Assembly: GCA_031763025.1 (NCBI GenBank)
Contig: JASSKH010000007.1
Location: 5,437,930 to 5,501,929, forward strand
Length of the DNA stretch: 64,000 bases
Source of the DNA: Macrocystis pyrifera
Lineage: Eukaryota > Sar > Phaeophyceae > Laminariales > Laminariaceae
Direction: 5' to 3'
Within the stretch, counting starts at the first letter, position 1. Every line of letters begins with the position of its first letter. Below are positions 22,151 through 34,167 of this stretch, in pieces. Made by a program: the position numbers and the translations under genes. The notes under the pieces were generated by a model. It ran no database searches and had not been told where the DNA came from. It saw only the letters and a program-made list of their open reading frames with translations.

Positions 22151-22329
22151 AGGAGAGCTTCTCTCTCAGCCTCGTACGCCGCCCGCCCCTCTCGCGACCA
22201 TCTCGCCACCGATTCAGTCCGGGTAAAGCTTCGCTCCCTCTCTTCCACAGTGAGCCCCGTCACCCGCCTCGCGTGAAGCCCGGTGCTCACCGTGGACCTC
22301 GACGCAAGCTCGACAATGTTGGTGCTCAT
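22151..22329 (-). CDS. Candidate first coding exon of an unknown host gene
   Basis: On the minus strand an ATG at 22329, in good context (CCCCGAATGAGC), opens 59 codons and 2 bases that run into GTAAGATTTTTTC, a strong 5' splice donor. A long pyrimidine tract follows, as in an intron. The peptide (MSTNIVELASR..., ...ESVARWSREGRAAYEAE) is charged, with a possible helix at its end. It matches no family I know. The third-position GC bias differs from the AT-rich flanks. I could not place the second exon, so the gene is incomplete and the call may be chance. Confidence 0.35.
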
Positions 22330-22829
22330 TCGGGGTACCTCCCTCTTGTGACTCTCAGCCCGGTCGCGAAAATAAGCACCGCTTGAGTATTGTCTTACAA
22401 TCCCGAACGACCCTTAAATACTCGTACGTACTCTATCCAAAATCACGAATGGAGGCCAGACAGAGCCTATTGATGCATCCCTCGTGTCTCGAGGCACACG
22501 CGACGCCTAGGCACGAAAGCGGCGACCGCGCTCCTTGCAACTCCCCCTCTACTCGCCAGCATCCGCTGACACCCGCGACGGTGCCGGGTTCGCCCGCGCA
22601 ACCGTGCTCGGAGTACACGCACGCACACGAAACGAAGGAAGAAAAAAGGGAAGAAGGACTGAAAGTACGACGAGAAATAAATGGAGAAAACAAAGACTCT
22701 CTGGAACGGTCCGGCAAGTAATAAACGGAGGCGATTCCCAAGTGGGAGCTCTGAGAGGCTAGGGATGTACCAACCGAGCACGCTCAGAGATTGAGATCTA
22801 AGTAAGTATATCTATACGTATGTTCAATT
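22330..22829. other. No gene recognised
   Basis: Overlapping antisense frames of about 100 codons exist, but none has a motif. If 22151-22329 is a first exon, its promoter and 5' UTR would lie in 22330-22600. I see no clear TATA element. Confidence 0.35.
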
Positions 22830-23135
22830 AGTAGAGGTACCCGGATATCTACCCGGGAATGACCAACACAACCAGATTTGGCACGTATACCCGGGTATTA
22901 CCCCAATAATCTATGCTCTAGAGGTACCCGGGTATCTAGAGGTACCCGGGTAGATACCCTGGTAGATACCCGGGTATCCCCGGGTACCTACCTGGACGTG
23001 ACCATCAAAACAAGATTTGGTACCGGGGTACCCCGAGGTATCTACCCGGGTATGATCAACACAACCAGATTTTGCACTTATACCCAGGTAGTACCCCCAC
23101 ATTATATAATCTAGAGGTACCGGGGTATACCACAT
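22830..23135 (+). repeat. ACCCGGGTA-type imperfect repeat
   Basis: The words 'ggtacccgggtatct' and 'gaccaacacaaccagatttg' alternate: the second occurs at about 22861, 22999 (variant) and 23054. A related copy lies at about 30870-30975 ('cagtacccgggtacctaccc', 'gaccaaaacaaaaaggtttg'). It looks like a small foldback family, partly tandem here. Confidence 0.6.
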
Positions 23136-23400
23136 CACACGGGTGGTAAGGTATACCGTATCACACGGGTAATTAAATATTCCGTATCACACGGGTGATA
23201 AGATATACCGTATCACACGGGTGAAAAGATAACCCGTATCACACGGGTGATAAGATATACCGTATCGCACGGGTAATAAGAGAATACACCTCGGGTGATA
23301 AAATATACCGTATCAAACGGGCGATACGATATACCGTATCACACGGGTGAAAATATATACCGTATCACACGAGTGATAAGATAACACACCCCTGCCACGA
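23136..23400 (+). repeat. Minisatellite, unit about 26 bases, about 10 copies
   Basis: The unit is close to 'gataagatataccgtatcac' plus 'acgggt'. Copies vary by a few bases and one or two are shortened. It resembles the 'cacccgggtgataa' words seen at 466 and 5235, so it may have grown from such a foldback. Confidence 0.85.
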
Positions 23401-24369
23401 ATTTACAAGCCAATTTTCTCCAGAACAAGGGTGGGTATGTACTCGTAGGGCACTTTCATTTTCGGAGGCTCTTCGCTTGATTACAGTATAGGAGCTCCAG
23501 CAACCGATCTTTCTTCTCGAGAAAAAAAGTACAGGTACTAATAAGCGGGTGATGATGATGTTCTCACATTAGCTCACTTACCTGAAATCCTGTCTGTGGT
23601 CACGAAACAGGCTGAAACAAAAATGCATCTCGTCAGCAAAAAACAAACAAGTTCGTACGAAATAGTGCCCACGGCAGTATCATACCAGTCCGCACGGGAA
23701 ACGGTACTAACGAGCTGTGGCATACCATCCCGTATCACTAGCAACCGAATAACACCAGGAACATATCCATGGTATTATATGTAGACTAGAAGAAAAAAAA
23801 GGAAAAGGAAAAGGAAAAAGCACGAAGAGGGAACAGAAAGAAGCAAAAAAGAAACAGAAAAGGAAAAAAGAAAAGAAAGAAAAACGAGGCAAACATGCGC
23901 TCAGGGCGCAGGCCGAGTCCCGAGGACAAGGTTACTGTTTGCTGGTACGATCAGTCCTATGAAAATGTCCAGCTGATGGACTAACATAACGACGTCACAA
24001 GAACATCAGACGGAAGGCGGGAACACAGGAAGAGGGTAGGGACAAAAATCCAGCAAAAAACAAAAAACGAGCAATCCGTATGTCCAGTTGGTGGGTCTGG
24101 TATGACACAACCGACGACAAAGAGGACTAGACGGACCAAGGGGGGGCTAAAACAAAAAACGTCCAAAAAATTGGAAAAAAAGGAAAAATAGCAAAGGGTC
24201 ATGAAATTATACCAATAAGGTGATGCAGCAGGCGCAGAATGGCAGGGTAGAGACGGGGGGGGGTGCGTACCATCGACTTGGCAGGTAATAGGGCACCACA
24301 ACAAACAAAAAACGAAAATAAAACTACTATAACAGGGATTGTAACACAGCATTAGGCAGTAGCTACTGG
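23401..24369. other. No gene recognised; purine-rich stretch
   Basis: Includes an A/G-rich tract at 23785-23885 ('gaaaaggaaaaggaaaaagc'). The remainder is AT-rich, and no frame has a motif. Confidence 0.4.
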
Positions 24370-25761
24370 GCATCTCAACTAGAAAGACGGCCGGTGCCAA
24401 GTTTTGGAGAGTGCCTTCACTTTCTTAACCGTCCTGGCTGCTTTTGCTACACCTCCTTCAACGCGGCCCCTCTTCCTCCCCTCCCCGGGCCTTGGGCCTT
24501 ACGGCGTGTTGAGTTGCAGCGCACTTCGTACCTCAAGCGCTCGTCGTTTTGCTACATTCTCCTTCTCCTTGACGAAACAGCGCTTCATATACTGCTCTAC
24601 CGCTTCCTCTACACGTCTGAAGCACTTCTCTGATTTTTTCGACGCCAGCGTCCATTGTTTCTCTTCGATGGGCAAGTTGAACAACGATAGGTTGCGTTCG
24701 AGACAACCCATGCAGTCCTGCTCTTTCCCTCCTACTGAGTAATCCTTTCCCCCCTCCAGGTAGTTCCCCAACCATCACTCGTTTGGGTAGTCTCTCGTTA
24801 CCCACACGAGCCACGAACCCCGCGAAAAGTATCCTCCGCTTTCGCACCGTCGTCTCGACGTTCTCACAACCAGTCTTGGCCAGTGCGTCTGCGTAAGAAG
24901 GCATATGGTGGCCGCCGCGGGGCTTTCTCCTTCATCCGATGCAGCGGAGGAGCAATCGGTGGTGAGCTGTCCACAGTATGGCGAGATGGGCCACGGTGGG
25001 GCTCCACGTGACACACCCGTATAGCATGGTCTCCAACTAGCATCCGAGCCGGAGCGGCGCGGTGGGCTGGTCGTACAGTGGCCAACTATACCGTCCGAAA
25101 CGTGGTTTGGCCAGCAGCACGCACCGGCTGATTTCGGCAGTAAGTTCTCGCGCACAGTTGCCTCAAGGTACGCAAAACTGGTGGTTTGTTTTCGGCAGTA
25201 AATTCTCGCGCACAGTTGCCCCAGGGTACACAAAACTGGTGGCTTGTTTGTACACCTGGCCGGCTGCCTCAGTAACGAGAGGGACCATGTCCATAGGCTT
25301 CGTCATCAGGCACATGGTCTCCGTCTTGGCTTCCGAAACTGTCCATCCGAACGAACCACACACTGCAACGATATATGTATTTGTCGCGGCGTCTGTATAC
25401 AGCATTCCCCAGATCGGTTGCGTCTCCACCATAATCTCCAGGGGTTTATCTCGCCCCTTCTCCGGCCTCCCTCGCTTCCCCCCCTCCTCATCCTTCACCT
25501 TGGTGCGCACCACATCCTTCACCACATCTGCATTGGCGCTAAACCGCTATACCGCTACACGCAGTACGGCAGTAAAGAACATGTTGAACAACAACGGTGC
25601 GAGCACGCATCCTTGCCGTAGGCCCTGCACCAAGCCGAACCAATCTGAATATTCGCCATCATCCGTCCTGATGCGCGCACGCATTCCATCGGGGAAATGA
25701 CGAATGGCCGCGAGCAACTTTGGTGGTACGCCGAACCGAGCGAGCGCGGTCCAGATTACCC
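24370..25761 (-). mobile_element. LINE fragment, RT region to C-terminus, broken
   Basis: On the minus strand, from 25761 down, one reads an RT stretch [17 protein letters not shown] then [17 protein letters not shown]. Further on comes WGMLYTDAA, in the place of the catalytic YADD block, then TVSEAKTETM. The C-terminal part has YGCVTWSP, TVRKRRILFAGFVARV and LPKRVMVGELPGG. The order and motifs are those of LINE ORF2. Several stops and frame changes interrupt it, and the catalytic box reads YTDA rather than YADD, so it is dead. It also contains a 61-base tandem duplication at about 25133-25254. It belongs to a different subfamily from 11013-12349. Confidence 0.75.
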
Positions 25762-26460
25762 TGTCGGCTAATATTCGGGACGATGGCTGGCGGGGAGAAC
25801 CCGAGACCTCTCGGACAGTTTGAGACTTGGCATTGATGCCAAGTCGAAGACCTTAGGGAGTTCCGAGCTACCGAAGGATCAATGGAAACTCCCCCTTGGT
25901 GTTTGGAGCTGAGACCGCGCTGTGGTCCACTGCAGCAAAAAAGCCGGGAAAATGGTGCCGGGGGGCCCTTGAAGCAGCCGAACATTTCATGGTGAGGTGG
26001 CACGAGGATGGGGCACGGCTGAGTAGGCAGCGCCGCGCATCAGCCGTGGGTGATGCCCAAGGGAATGGGGGGAGGGGAGGCAACAGGAGGAGTGGAAGAG
26101 AGCCCCACCAAGGGAATTATGGGGGGGGGGCAACAGGAGAAGAAGGGAAACCGCGTCGGGCGAAAGCAAGAAGGAGATGGCAGGCAGACAGGGTAGCAAG
26201 GCACCAGGCTGACTACAGTAGTAAGTGGAACACGTCTATGCTGCTCGTGCCACCAACTGCTGCAGCCGGTTCGAACGTGGTCTACTTTGTTTTATTTGTT
26301 GTTACTTATATGTTTCTTCCTTCTTGTTCATATGACCGGAGTCTTGTGACCACATAACTCGTATCTCTCTAGGATTGAAGAATCGGCACGGACACTGGTT
26401 GTGCTGGACATCGACGGGTAGAAAGCAAGGTTTAAAGAGAAAACACACACACCTAGGGCT
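25762..26460 (+). mobile_element. LINE 3' end, second copy of the 11-kb family
   Basis: From 'cggctaatattcgggacgat' onward this follows 11300-11760 in order (the FGAETALWSTAAKKPGKW region corresponds to FGVGTALWPTAAKQTGKW). It ends with the same 3' block ('tctctaggattgaagaatcgg', 'gacatcgacgggtagaaag', 'aaacacacacac'). It is 5'-truncated and starts where the opposite-strand LINE begins, so the two lie head to head. Confidence 0.75.
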
Positions 26461-26499
26461 ACGAAGCCCTATACGACAAACACGCGTCTAGGTACCGGG

Positions 26500-26690
26500 G
26501 GGGGGGGTACTCATGCCATGCATGGTTGAAATCGTATGACCATAGACCCTCGCATCTCCTTAAATGCCGGGACGGAGCACTTCGGGTTTTCACGGAGACC
26601 AGGCAGACATTGCTTGTTGCGCGAAGTAAGCGCCGTCAGGTGTTGGGGTAGTCGCATGAAGGGCAGCGCTCTGCATCCTACTAGGAAATC
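26500..26690 (+). repeat. Dispersed repeat A, copy 2
   Basis: It matches 125-320, including the preceding G-run, 'tactcatgccatgcatgg', 'gccgggacggagcac' and 'gtcgcatgaagggcag'. Confidence 0.65.
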
Positions 26691-26728
26691 CCTTTTCGAG
26701 GCGGTAGGGGGGGGAGGTCGGGTCACTT

Positions 26729-26977
26729 CTAATTCTCCTTTGTAACTAGCCTTTTTTGTTTCAGCCGTTCACAACGCCACTCGGCCAAGCGACATTTCAC
26801 CCCTTTTTTTCGTTGCATCTCAAAGATTGAGCTTTTACTGGTAGGTAGGCGTTTCTTCGGTTTCACGATACGCATGCACCGCCACCATGGGATTGTTCGA
26901 TTTTTTTTTGCGCCCCTGGGCGGGCTGTTACGGGGTCCGGCGTTTGGGAATACGGTCGGTGTACTTTCAATCTCCAT
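26729..26977 (-). CDS. Unassigned small frame, 82 codons
   Basis: This minus-strand frame is Lys/Arg-rich (IVKPKKRLPTSKSSIF, RCERLKQKRLV) and opens with MEIESTPTVF. There is no recognised family, no splice partner and no second copy. It is listed because it is one of few frames here not mirrored by a repeat. It may well be chance. Confidence 0.15.
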   Translation of the reverse strand: MEIESTPTVFPNAGPRNSPPRGAKKNRTIPWWRCMRIVKPKKRLPTSKSSIFEMQRKKGVKCRLAEWRCERLKQKRLVTKEN

Positions 26978-27236
26978 AACCCCACCACCAGTTCCTCCTT
27001 GTCCACCTCCTGCCCCTCCTAGCTTCTCCCAACTGCCTTCGTTTTATATTGTTACGCCACGCCCCCTAAAGCTACGTAGTAGGCATTCAAACCGTGTGGG
27101 CTAGAGGAAATACACGCTGGTATTCTGATTTCTGATGTACTATACTGGTACACATTGCGCTGCTGAGGTGTGATGCAATGGCGTCTCATGTACACACATA
27201 CCGCCTCCACATCTCTACCAGCGTGGATGGATACCG

Positions 27237-27322
27237 TTACAACTCTGCCCGTAGTAACGTAAGGGACGTTTAGTCTTTCTGCTAATACCCAAGCGGTCCC
27301 TACATTTCCGGGCAGAGTGGCA
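27237..27322. mobile_element. Foldback MITE family M2, copy
   Basis: Ends 'actctgcccgtagtaacgta' and 'ctacatttccgggcagagtg' pair imperfectly, with the central words 'gggacgtt' and 'cggtccc' as in other M2 copies. Confidence 0.6.
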
Positions 27323-27717
27323 GTAAAAATAGTGGAACGCTGTAAATTGTTGAGCGTCGGCCATCCATCGAGCACACGAGACCACAGAACACAGCAGCAG
27401 CACGGATCCCGCCACTGCCCAGGGGAAACATAGAGGGGGGGGGGGGGGGGGGTCAGATCGAGGCTGGGGTTAGCCCAGGCGATTCTATGATAAATATCAG
27501 GTAACATGAAACTCCCCCCGTTTCTCTGTGAGCAGCAGTGCCGATGTTCGCATATAGCAACATCAACCAAAAGCGTATAGTGCCGGGTTTATCCCCTCCC
27601 CCCGGCTATCCGCATGCAATAAATATAGCGGAACTCCTCCTTTTCCCCTGTGAACCGTGACGATGCTCGTATATTGAAAAACATCAATCATAAGGGTAGT
27701 GCTAGATGTCCCCCCCC
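27323..27717. other. No gene recognised; G-run
   Basis: A G-run lies at 27435-27452. A short direct repeat 'gatgttcgcatatagcaacatcaa' / 'gatgctcgtatattgaaaaacatcaa' region occurs at about 27542 and 27661. Nothing coding. Confidence 0.4.
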
Positions 27718-28066
27718 CCCGGTGCAAAGAATGCCTTGCCTAGGCGATGAAAACCCCACGTGCTTCGTCCCGGCATTGTAGAGGTACGAGGGTCTATTGT
27801 CTCATGACTACGGCCGTGTATGACATGAGTACACCCGTAAAAGTTCCTCATGTATGTAAACGTATACGGGAAAAAATGCAATGAGCGCCCAAATGATGAA
27901 GGTGTCTGTATGGGGAGTAGGAACGGTACGCCGTCTCGAAAGGGATGCGTGCTCAATGGCCAAAGTACTAATAAGGGAAGAAACAAGCGAGTCCCGGTAT
28001 CGTAGGGATGCGAGGGTCTATGGTCTTACCACTACGGCCGTGCACGACATGAGTACACCCCCCCCC
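27718..28066 (-). repeat. Dispersed repeat A, two inverted pieces
   Basis: 27718-27845 and 27990-28066 carry the complement of repeat A ('gatgcgagggtctatggtc', 'acgacatgagtacaccc'). Between them lies the short repeat shared with 7790-7905. A C-run adjoins both pieces (27710, 28057). Confidence 0.55.
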
Positions 28067-28300
28067 CCCCGTCGTTCCCCTTAACTACCCGCGACGGGAC
28101 GGGTTATCCTGCATCACTGTCAGTCCGTGTACCTCACGCTAACGGCGTTTCCGCAGCTTGATGACCATATAGTCTTCCGGTGCGTGCGTGCTCTTGATGC
28201 TTTGTGTCACCGGGCTGATCAGCGGATTGCCTAACAACGGAATGGATGAATTCACAGCCCACGGACCAACTAATCACACTGGCATGGTTTATCATGATGG

Positions 28301-28343
28301 CCACCACCACCACCACCACCACCACCACCACCACCACCACCAC
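28301..28343 (+). repeat. CCA microsatellite
   Basis: About 14 copies of CCA. Frames through it give poly-Thr, poly-His or, on the minus strand, poly-Gly. Confidence 0.95.
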
Positions 28344-29189
28344 AACGTCCACCACTACCTTGCCTGCGATTGTCGAGTCCTTGTGCCTTCATGTGCCTAC
28401 CTACAACAGACAAACAGAGCTCCCTCTGACTAGCTGTAGTAGATTCGGCCCCCTCTGACACGAACGCCATCCGCCCCTTACAACTCTCGCAAGCCAGCAC
28501 CCCCTCCTCCAAGAAGTGAAACGCCCTGTGTACCGTAAAACACGCACTAAAACATACCACGGTACCTGATGCTGGTACACCCTGATTGGAACGACTTTCG
28601 GAGCCGATTTTTAACCCCCGCAAAAAGCGGGTTACACACACGCGTTTAGCGAAAAACAAAAAAACAGTGGTTGTAAGTTGGAGGAAAGATGTTTGCCGAG
28701 ACCTTTCCACGTGCAAAGTCATCGCTCGACGTTTTTTCGTTTCTCTCTCTCTTTCTCTTTCTCTGTCCGCTGTCCACCAAAAAACATCCGAGGGCGTGTG
28801 TTACCTTGTCACGTGTGGAGGGGTGCGCTGTTACGGTGGAACAAAGTAATCAGGACCAAATTTGCTTGGTAAAAATGCTGGAATATACAGGGTGTGTGTA
28901 TGACGGGTCCTGAATACTGTAGTCCCCCCCGTAATATTTTATCGCACGTGCGATCTTAAGGGAGTAGCGCACATATACTCTGCCCCCCCCGGGTAATTAC
29001 CCTTGTATTGCCGAACAAAATCAGGTTTAGCGTACCGGTAGAGGTTCGTCAAACGGTAGAGGGATCACTATTTTTCCGACCGGCTGCGCTCCTCAAGTGA
29101 GCAACTACCGATGAGTGTGATACTTTTACTGCAGCAATACAGATTCTACAATAATAGAGATTCGTTTCAGGACTACCACAAAAGATCAC
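28344..29189. other. No gene; diverged M1 copy at 28846-28936
   Basis: The M1 remnant keeps 'caggaccaaatttg', 'gtgtgtgtatgacgggtcc' and 'ccccccgtaat'. A minus-strand frame (28270-28722) partly made of the CCA repeat has Cys-containing text (LACESCKGR) but no recognisable domain. Confidence 0.4.
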
Positions 29190-29462
29190 AGGTAAAATCG
29201 GGACGGTATCGTTCAGACAAAAGCCTACCAACACATTCCAGTAAACATTTTTACGGAGCATATTTAGGACCCCCATCATTTAGACGAGAAAACCTACCCA
29301 ACACATCACAGTATTTTTACTGGGCATATTTAGGACCCATGATTTAGACAAGAAAACCTACCTACCAGGTGTATACCTCAGCTTTTCACTGGGCATATTT
29401 TGGACCCATCCTTCATACAGAAACCTGTATATCCCAGCATTTTTACTGAGCATATTTGCTCC
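29190..29462 (+). repeat. Tandem repeat, four units of about 65-75 bases
   Basis: Each unit has 'agacaagaaaacctacc', a spacer, 'agtatttttactgggcatat' and 'ttaggaccc'. Units drift in length and sequence. No frame is conserved across units. Confidence 0.8.
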
Positions 29463-31032
29463 TGATTTCAATGTTCCCCAGTATTGGCTACTCACGGAAA
29501 AATTGGCCGGGAGCACAATTCTTTGAACTTCATGTTCTGGGGGTGAGATACTCAGATAATAAGCCACAACCCCTGCCGCGGCATTGCTCTACCCGCGGGT
29601 ACCCTAAAGTATACCAGGCATACCGTATATGCTATGCTCTCAACTAAAGCACGCCCTTGGAACTAATTTCGACGGTCACGCACACCCGTCCGACTTGCCT
29701 TTGTTTTTTAGCATTAGATTTCGGGGAGGGGGGGGTCGAGACCTGCAGAGTGGGGGGCTGGGCGGTGGAAAATAACTCGTCCCGGCTTCGACAGTAAAGG
29801 TTGACAGGTTGAAACATGCCCACCATAGTTGCCGCCACGATTAACTTTTTCTAAACCCTAACCCTCTGGAGGCGGCAGTGGAGATTTACCACTCGTTTCG
29901 AAAAGGTGATCGACGTACAAGTATATGCACTGCTGCTGTGCACCTGGTACGAGGCAAAGGGACTACAGCAGTAGAGCCCCCCCCGGTGAGACAGTGGTGT
30001 GCCAGAGCAACATGACCCCCCTCTTGGGGGAGTCCCTCTTGTTCATTCCAGGTTACGACAGTTCTCCAGTCACGCCAAGCGATTTTGACCGCCTTATATC
30101 GGAATACCGCCTTACCCAGACCTTCTCATGGGGGGGGAACCCCTTATTGCAACGCTAAGCAATGGTTGATTGGGTGTGATAGGCTTAGAGTCAGAGTCAG
30201 GGTTACGATAGGTCTATACTCGTCCCGTGCACGGCGGTGGTGGCCATCAACCATATTCTCGAACAAAGCTACACGAGCTACACGAGCTACAAAGCTACCT
30301 TCAACCCTAGCGCCCAGAAATAAACCCTTCGACGCGAAATAGTTAAATAAAATACCCTGATCGCCGGGAAGGCTCTCGGAATTCTGATGCTGTGATGAGG
30401 AATTGAGAGGCCCTTTAAAATAAACCCCGACCCCGCTCGGGAAATTTCTCGGAATGATGAAGAACATGTCATGAAGAAATATGATCAAAATAGCGTGGAT
30501 TGCGTGTATCAGCTATTTCGTTTCAGAAACTTGGGCCGAGTCGTACATCCTACTTTCTGCTGACATTATTACAAGCGCGTACGGGTATATACATACATCC
30601 CCCACAAAAAAAAAAATGTCTTCGGACACACGCGGCGCTCTCTGTTCTGTCCCGCACGTCCTGCACCGGTTCTGCCGGGGCCGGCCGGCCGGACGTTCCG
30701 ATGATGTACATATTCTCCGGCATAGTTTCAACGAAAAGAAGATGCAATGAATGGGTGAGTGTGTGTTCGGTATGTAGCGTGTACCAATCTATCCCCTAAC
30801 ATGAGGACATTTTTTTGTAGTAAATTTCGGCATACAAACGGTCCTTCTATTCAAAGGCGGATTGGTATATATTACCAGGTATATATACTCCAGGCAGTAC
30901 CCGGGTACCTACCCGCCGGGAGTGACCAAAACAAAAAGGTTTGACATACCCGGGTAGTACCCCGGAGAGTATATTATACACCCTCGATGAAGTCACGCCC
31001 TTGAGTCCCCTCTAACTTGTTTTGCAAGTACT
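29463..31032. other. No gene recognised in about 1.6 kb
   Basis: It contains 'ctaaaccctaaccct' at 29851, too short to be telomeric, and a copy of the ACCCGGGTA repeat at 30870-30975. The word 'gaaatttctcggaatgat' occurs at about 30443 and again at 31627 (variant 'gaagtttctcgggatga' at 31549). No convincing exon. Confidence 0.35.
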
Positions 31033-31206
31033 TAGGGGCCCCTCTATAATGCCGGTTTAATATTGCCGGTATGCGATATAATGCCGGTGAAACCGCTTGG
31101 CACAGATGGTATTAATCAGTGTGGCAGTGAGCGGAATAATGCCGGTGTCCGCTACATTGTCGGTGTATTGGCCTGGCACATGCGATACCGGCAATATATA
31201 GAGGGA
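31033..31206. mobile_element. Foldback element M4 (pogo/Tigger-like ends)
   Basis: Ends 'ggggcccctctataatgccg' and 'taccggcaatatatagaggg' are inverted. Inside lie repeated 'aatgccggtg' words and 'gcttggcacag'. A second copy at 61111-61320 has the fuller ends 'gtagtacagcagtgggccc' and 'ccggcactactgtag'. CAGT-type ends beside TA suggest the pogo group, which is an inference. Confidence 0.6.
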
Positions 31207-31302
31207 CTGCTGCTGCAGAGATCTCGGCTCAGCTTTGGGCAAAGTGGTTGAAATACACTAGACTTTACACGAATTAAACCCTTATGACCTCGAGCAATTA
31301 GA

Positions 31303-31470
31303 CGCGAGTCGACGAGGGCAGAAAAAATGGAAAACACGTTCTCGCGCGACAAAAATGCAAAGACGAACCGTCGTACGTAGTGGAAAGGGGGGGGAAAGGA
31401 AGAGCACGATGTACAGGTGACCCCGGATCTGACTTACGACTGCAGTAGGAGGGGGAGAGAAAAATAAGGA
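31303..31470 (-). repeat. Splice-cassette family, copy 3 (inverse)
   Basis: The minus strand reads 'ctctccccctcctactgcag' then 'gtcagatccggggtcacctg', later 'gtacgac', 'tttgcatttttgtcgcgcga' and 'ccctcgtcgactcgcg'. The same order occurs at 38043-38330, 50598-50745 and 60065-60215, and more loosely in the two cassettes near 17 kb. Confidence 0.6.
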
Positions 31471-32110
<640 letters not shown>

Positions 32111-32218
32111 TTCCCTCTGCGACCCCTCCCCCACATCGCCTCCTCTCCGAGACCGCTGACACTAATCAACACAACTATAACTGCCCATTTGGGGTGGGTG
32201 GGTGGGTGGGTGGGTGGG

Positions 32219-32696
32219 CGTCTTTCTTTCTTTATTTTGAGAAGCTCGGACGAGCTTGCAGCTCACATCAACATGCACCAACCAGTCGAAATAACCCCCG
32301 ACAATTGAAGCATTTTTGTCTCTTCGCTGGTAGACTCGTCTGACAAAGAAAGCAGATGGGGCCGCTCGCTGTCACGCCACGCAGGGGTGAGCAATAGACG
32401 ATAGGACCGATGATGCCTCATTTTGGGGCTCAGAAGGTCTACTCGTGTCATCATCGTCACACCTCCAATGCCCTTGTAGGGGCGATGCCTTATTATTTCC
32501 GAGTTCCGTACACGAGAAGCTCAATAGCCAGTGAATCGTGCTTAACCGGTACAACAGTAGTAATTGATCACCCGAGAGGAGCTCAACCGGTCAGAAAATA
32601 TTAAGCCAGAAAGCGCAACCGCGTACCGTGAGATGAGTCGGGTATACATATATACATATATATTCTACTCGTATATATATCTCCAGTACAAGCAAC
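32219..32696. other. No gene recognised
   Basis: Nothing with motif, repeat membership or clear splice signals is seen. 'tatacatatatacatatata' lies near 32643. Confidence 0.4.
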
Positions 32697-32944
32697 CAGG
32701 GTTGTCCACGGGTCGGATCAAACCTCGCGGGTCGGGTCGCGTCGGGTCCGGTCGGGTCGGATCGGGTCAGGATGACCTGGCTCGACCCATGAGGTTTGAA
32801 AGTACCCTGACCCGACCCGACCCGATGCGACCCGACCCGACCCGACCCGACCGGACCGGACCGGACCCTTGAGATTTAAAAAAAAAACTGACCCGAACCG
32901 CGGATTGGGGTCATGCGCATGACGATGACCCGTGAAGAGCCCTG
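32697..32944. mobile_element. CGGGT-rich foldback, hAT-like (family M5), copy 1
   Basis: Ends CAGGGTTGTCCACGGGTC and GACCCGTGAAGAGCCCTG are inverted repeats, and the body is runs of CGGGT facing runs of ACCCG. The flanks CAAGCAAC and CGAACAAC match at six of eight places, as expected for an old 8-bp hAT duplication. No coding capacity. Confidence 0.7.
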
Positions 32945-33236
32945 CGAACAACCAGGCTTGGTGTACTCTGATACCTCCAGAGTATTCTGAAACTCTACTG
33001 CTAGTAAACATATACTGCTGCGTACGTACTCACCCGCGGACACTCTGTTTTTCTACTCCGCCCCTCTCGTACCGTCCACCTCTCCACGACACACCCGATA
33101 TCGATCCCCTCGCACGGACCTTGCCTGAGCTTCCGAACAACCTCTTGTAGCTTCCGAACGCCTCCATATCACTACCAACATTTCCACCGTGGCTCCCTTC
33201 CCCTCCCCCCCCTCGATACACGGCATTTATTTTCAC

Positions 33237-33501
33237 CAGGCCTCTCCACAGGCCATGACTCGACCCGCTGGTCAGGTCAGAAGGCCTTCACAATCGCGCG
33301 GGTCGGGTAGGATTGGGTGAGGGGGTTTTCAAAATCTCTCGGGTCGGGTCGGGTCGGGTCGGGTCGGGTGGGGTCGGGTGGGGTCGAGTCAGGTCGCATC
33401 GGTCGGGTCAGGATGTTTTCAAAACCTCACGGGTTGAGCCAGGTCGCCCTGACCCGACACGACCCAACCTGCGAGGTTTGACCTACCCGAGAACAGCCTT
33501 G
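33237..33501. mobile_element. Family M5, copy 2
   Basis: It starts CAGGCCTCTCCACAGGCC and ends near GAGAACAGCCTTG. The body has 'gggtcgggtcgggtcgggtc' facing 'ctgacccgacacgacccaac'. 'ggttttcaaaatctc' and 'gttttcaaaacctcacggg' are shared with the copies at 50179 and 61798. Confidence 0.65.
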
Positions 33502-34167
33502 CTTTTTATAACCAGGCTGTGGTCGCCTCATGATCCGCTGTCATCACAACTCTCCTCCTCCCCTTCGGGCACTCTCCGATATAAAAGCGATACACGTTAT
33601 ACTGGTATACATTATGTATAGGTTATATGCATCGTGGGTGTTTGGAACACGGAGCAGATACATACGGTTTATATGTCAGCATCAATACATATTTTGAGGT
33701 TGTTCTTTCTTCTTTCTGCGTGTGTGTGTGTGTGTTTTTTTTTACAGTTAGTTAATGAGTGTTGAACGTTGAAGCTCTCATCAATCATGCCGCAAATCAT
33801 TGTCGAATGACAAACGCAAAAACGAATAATCGTCTTGTTTGAAGACATACATATCAATACATCAGCGAAGTGAGGTATATCTATGAGCCCGGAAGCTCTT
33901 TTAGGGGGTCAAGCATTTTGACCTGCACAGGAAGAGAATTAATGTAGAATGTTGACAACCGCTTCTTTCATCACGCCGGCATTAAGCTATCTGGCTATCT
34001 CCATCGCACCTGCTCCTCTCGGGGGCCAGGTCGGGCCAACATGCTCACGCGCAAGAGGTACATACAGTAGATGCAGCAGGTTCTGCTGCTGTGTTCAACG
34101 GGAGCGGCGGGTTACATTGACAACACGACGAGTCTCTTAAATGCGGAAGTGTTTGATGAGCTCAAGT
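33502..34167. other. No gene recognised
   Basis: A GT microsatellite at 33718-33736 and AT-rich sequence. The phrase 'gttgaagctc' with 'catgccgcaaa-cattgtcg' at about 33770-33810 recurs at about 21079-21117, so it is another low-copy repeat. Confidence 0.4.

Noticed and set aside
23136-23400. CRISPR-like array
   Set aside because: The 26-base units are contiguous, with no unique spacers, in a eukaryotic repeat context; it is a minisatellite.
29845-29870. Telomere-like 'taaaccctaaccct'
   Set aside because: Two units only, in the middle of unrelated sequence; too short to call an interstitial telomere.
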